Part shown: one piece after another, positions 62,001 to 64,000 of the stretch
Layout: every line of letters begins with the position of its first letter
How positions within the stretch are numbered: the stretch's first letter is position 1
Source: Syngnathus acus
Taxonomy: Eukaryota; Chordata; Actinopteri; Syngnathiformes; Syngnathidae
Direction of reading: 5' to 3'
Assembly (NCBI RefSeq): GCF_901709675.1
Contig: NC_051096.1
Coordinates: 7,467,001 to 7,531,000, forward strand
DNA: 64,000 nucleotides
Program-made: the position numbers and the translations under genes
Notes under the pieces: generated by a model
The model's input: the letters and a program-made list of their open reading frames with translations, nothing else
Database searches by the model: none
What the model was told of the DNA's origin: nothing

Positions 62001-64000
62001 GCCGGCTCGCCAGCATGCGGCGCAGCAGTAGCAGCGCAGAGAGTCGGGATCCGCTGCACTCCCAAAGCCCAAAACGGGATGGCGGCCCCACCAAGATTTG
62101 CCGCCTCTCGGCGTTCTTGCAGGAGATGGAGGACGACGAGGGCCACGAGGCCTTGCTCAACAACCAGCTGAACGAGCAGCGCACCCCAAACGGGCCCTTG
62201 CTGGCGTGCGTCGATGTCACAAACACGGCCGATGGGTTGAGCGCAAAAGGACATGTGCATCGGGCCGCAATGGTTAAAGGTACTTGTGCTAATGCTAACT
62301 ACCTAGCCCATTTGGCATCGCACATCAGAATATATATATATGTACATTTATATTTTATTTCAGCTGCCAGCACCGACGCTCCCAGGCGGCCGTCACGCCA
62401 CCATCACACTTTCTACCGTCAGCCATCTTGCACGTTTTCCTACTACAGCCGCGTGGGCAGCCACCGCGCCCACTCCCGCTGCGCTAACGTCGCCTTCCTC
62501 ATCAAGCTGTCGCGCAGCATGAACGACCTGCACGAGGTGGAGGCGAGACGCAGGCGTCGGAGCCACCAGCGCCAGCGACACCGCAGCGACAACACCAATT
62601 TATCCAGCGGTGACGCCGAGAGCGAGGAAGGCGAGGTGGGAGCGCACGGACGCCGCCGTCAAAGCGTCGTCGTGACGGCTAACGGGGCATCCTATTCGTC
62701 GTCAGGTGGAGACCACCGTACGGCTCCTTTGGCTCTCCATGCTGAAGATGCCACCCGAGCTGCTGCGCCTGTGCGCCTGTCACCTGTTCACCTGGTTCTC
62801 AATCATCGCCGAGGCCGTCTTCTTCACCGACTTCATGGGACAAGTTATCTACCACGGAGATCCCATTGTGAGTGTTTTACACAAGCGTGCACGCATTTGA
62901 GTGTGATTTGAAATGTGCTCTTTGCAGGCTCCTGTCAACTCCACCGCTTTGATGAATTATCACAAAGGCGTTCAAATGGGATGTTGGGCTCTGGTTATAT
63001 ACGCCATGACAGCTGCCACATGCTCAGGTAACAAAACAAACCCAGAATAAGACTTTTAGCACCACGTCAACTCTGCTTTTACCTCCTTTTGTCATTCCTC
63101 TAGCCCTCCTTCAAAAGTACCTTGACAACTTTAATTTGAGTATCAAAGTCATCTACATCTTGGGAACGCTTTCCTTCTCCATCGGTAAGAACAACATCGA
63201 CATCATAAACAAGCATATGGCCTCAATTATTTTTTGTTTCTCCTCTGTGACATAGGAACTGCTGTTATGGCCATATTCCCTAATGTGTATGTTGCCATGG
63301 TGATGATAAGCAGCATGGGCATCTTGTCTATGAGTATCTGCTATTGTCCCTACGCCTTGCTTGGACAGTACCACGAAATGAAAGAGGTATCAACAATCGA
63401 AACTTACGTTAACTTTTTGTCTGCATTTCTCGACCAGTTGAAACGGAATGTTAAGAGATTTCCAAGTTCTCAAACTGGATTTGTTTGCAGTACACCAATC
63501 ACAGTCCCGGTAGTTCCCGAAGAGGATTTGGTGTTGACTGCGCCATCTTGACCTGCCAAGTGGGTCTTGTTTTGTTCACTAGCTTTATTCATGTCAATAC
63601 CATGATGACGCGTACGTTGATCATGTCGACGTGATTCACGTGGCAGGTGTACATCAGCCAAATCCTGGTGGCTTCGGCCGTGGGTTCCATCGTGGAAGCG
63701 GTGGGCAGCGTACGCGTCATTCCCGTCGTGGCCTCCGGGGGCTCTCTGTTGGCATTCTTCACTGCTTGCTTCCTGGTCATTTATCCTTCAAATAGCGGGT
63801 AGGAAAATAAATGAACTTAATTGTGAAAACGCACCTGAAGTGAAGGCCAAGGTTTTTTTTGAAGAAGTGATTTTTTTTTTCTCCTGAGAATCCTGAGTAA
63901 ATACCGTTTCATTTGCAGGGATGCGGCATCGTCCAAAACGTCGGAAAACGAGGAGTTGACCACGGTGACCAATTCCAATGAAAGAGTGAAGGGAAAACCC
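56095..64000 (+). CDS. slc45a4: SLC45A4, MFS transporter (12 TM), 3' end beyond the window
   Basis: SLC45A4 is a proton-coupled MFS carrier, described for sugars and more recently for polyamines. Fourteen exons, 56095-56362, 59930-60118, 61064-61243, 61319-61509, 61577-61763, 61848-62279, 62364-62635, 62706-62867, 62928-63027, 63104-63184, 63256-63386, 63491-63559, 63647-63798 and 63919-64000+, give 832 codons so far. The start [17 protein letters not shown] aligns with human MAPQN..SMQV. TM1 is in [20 protein letters not shown]. The MFS signature loop RWGRRRPFI follows TM2. [20 protein letters not shown] lies between TM4 and TM5. A long cytoplasmic loop (exons 5-7; [20 protein letters not shown]) separates the two halves. 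The C-terminal half has [13 protein letters not shown] and [13 protein letters not shown]. No stop codon is reached. ATG 56080 or an upstream exon could give a longer N-terminus. Confidence 0.95.
59051..59075. repeat. (GT)n microsatellite in slc45a4 intron 1
   Basis: An uninterrupted gtgtgt run of about 25 nt, followed by tctcag, is directly visible. Confidence 0.85.

Noticed and set aside
1-64000. CRISPR arrays, bacterial operons, tRNA or rRNA genes, integrated viral genes
   Set aside because: None seen. The repeats are microsatellites and DNA transposons, and I recognised no tRNA A/B-box cloverleaf, rRNA stretch or retroviral/viral coding region on either strand.

Overview
The window is vertebrate nuclear DNA, almost certainly from a ray-finned (teleost) fish with a fairly compact genome. 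Every coding region is split by GT-AG introns, many only 61-75 nt long. The proteins are vertebrate orthologues, and the intergenic DNA carries (CA)n, (CCAT)n and hAT/MITE-type fish repeats. There is no prokaryotic or viral gene set. All exon boundaries below were read by hand from splice sites, reading-frame phase and protein similarity recalled from memory.

Layout, left to right. (1) Positions 1-2745, minus strand: the 5' part of cyria (FAM49A; Rac1-binding regulator of the WAVE complex), cut by the window edge, with two alternative start exons of identical length. A probable non-coding exon lies near 9.9-10.2 kb. (2) 14466-15600, minus: complete txnl4a (U5 snRNP Dim1 protein). (3) 16845-19329, minus: complete znrf2 (zinc/RING E3 ubiquitin ligase). 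(4) 20556-24349, minus: complete mturn (maturin). (5) 25644-31566, plus: complete sh3bp5 (RAB11 GEF), head to head with mturn. (6) 32537-35691, plus: a two-part papain-family cysteine protease resembling counting factor associated protein D, 552 aa. (7) 36130-46525, plus: complete dennd3 (DENN-domain RAB12 GEF with C-terminal WD40 repeats), 29 coding exons, 1265 aa. (8) 48440-64000, plus: slc45a4 (MFS transporter), with two probable 5' exons and 14 coding exons, running off the right edge.

These are independent housekeeping or developmental genes, not a pathway. There is a loose vesicle/actin theme: cyria (Rac1/WAVE), sh3bp5 (RAB11), dennd3 (RAB12/autophagy) and a probably lysosomal protease. 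znrf2-mturn and dennd3-slc45a4 are neighbouring pairs in human as well, so parts of the order are ancient.

Points worth a second look are the two 80-nt mutually exclusive cyria start exons, a possible N-terminal extension of slc45a4, a GC-AG intron and a run of minimal-length introns in dennd3, a hAT insertion with a perfect 8-bp target duplication, a 173-bp inverted-repeat MITE, a homeodomain/POU-like repeat motif upstream of cyria, and a pair of M-box motifs upstream of the protease. I found no convincing previously undescribed system.
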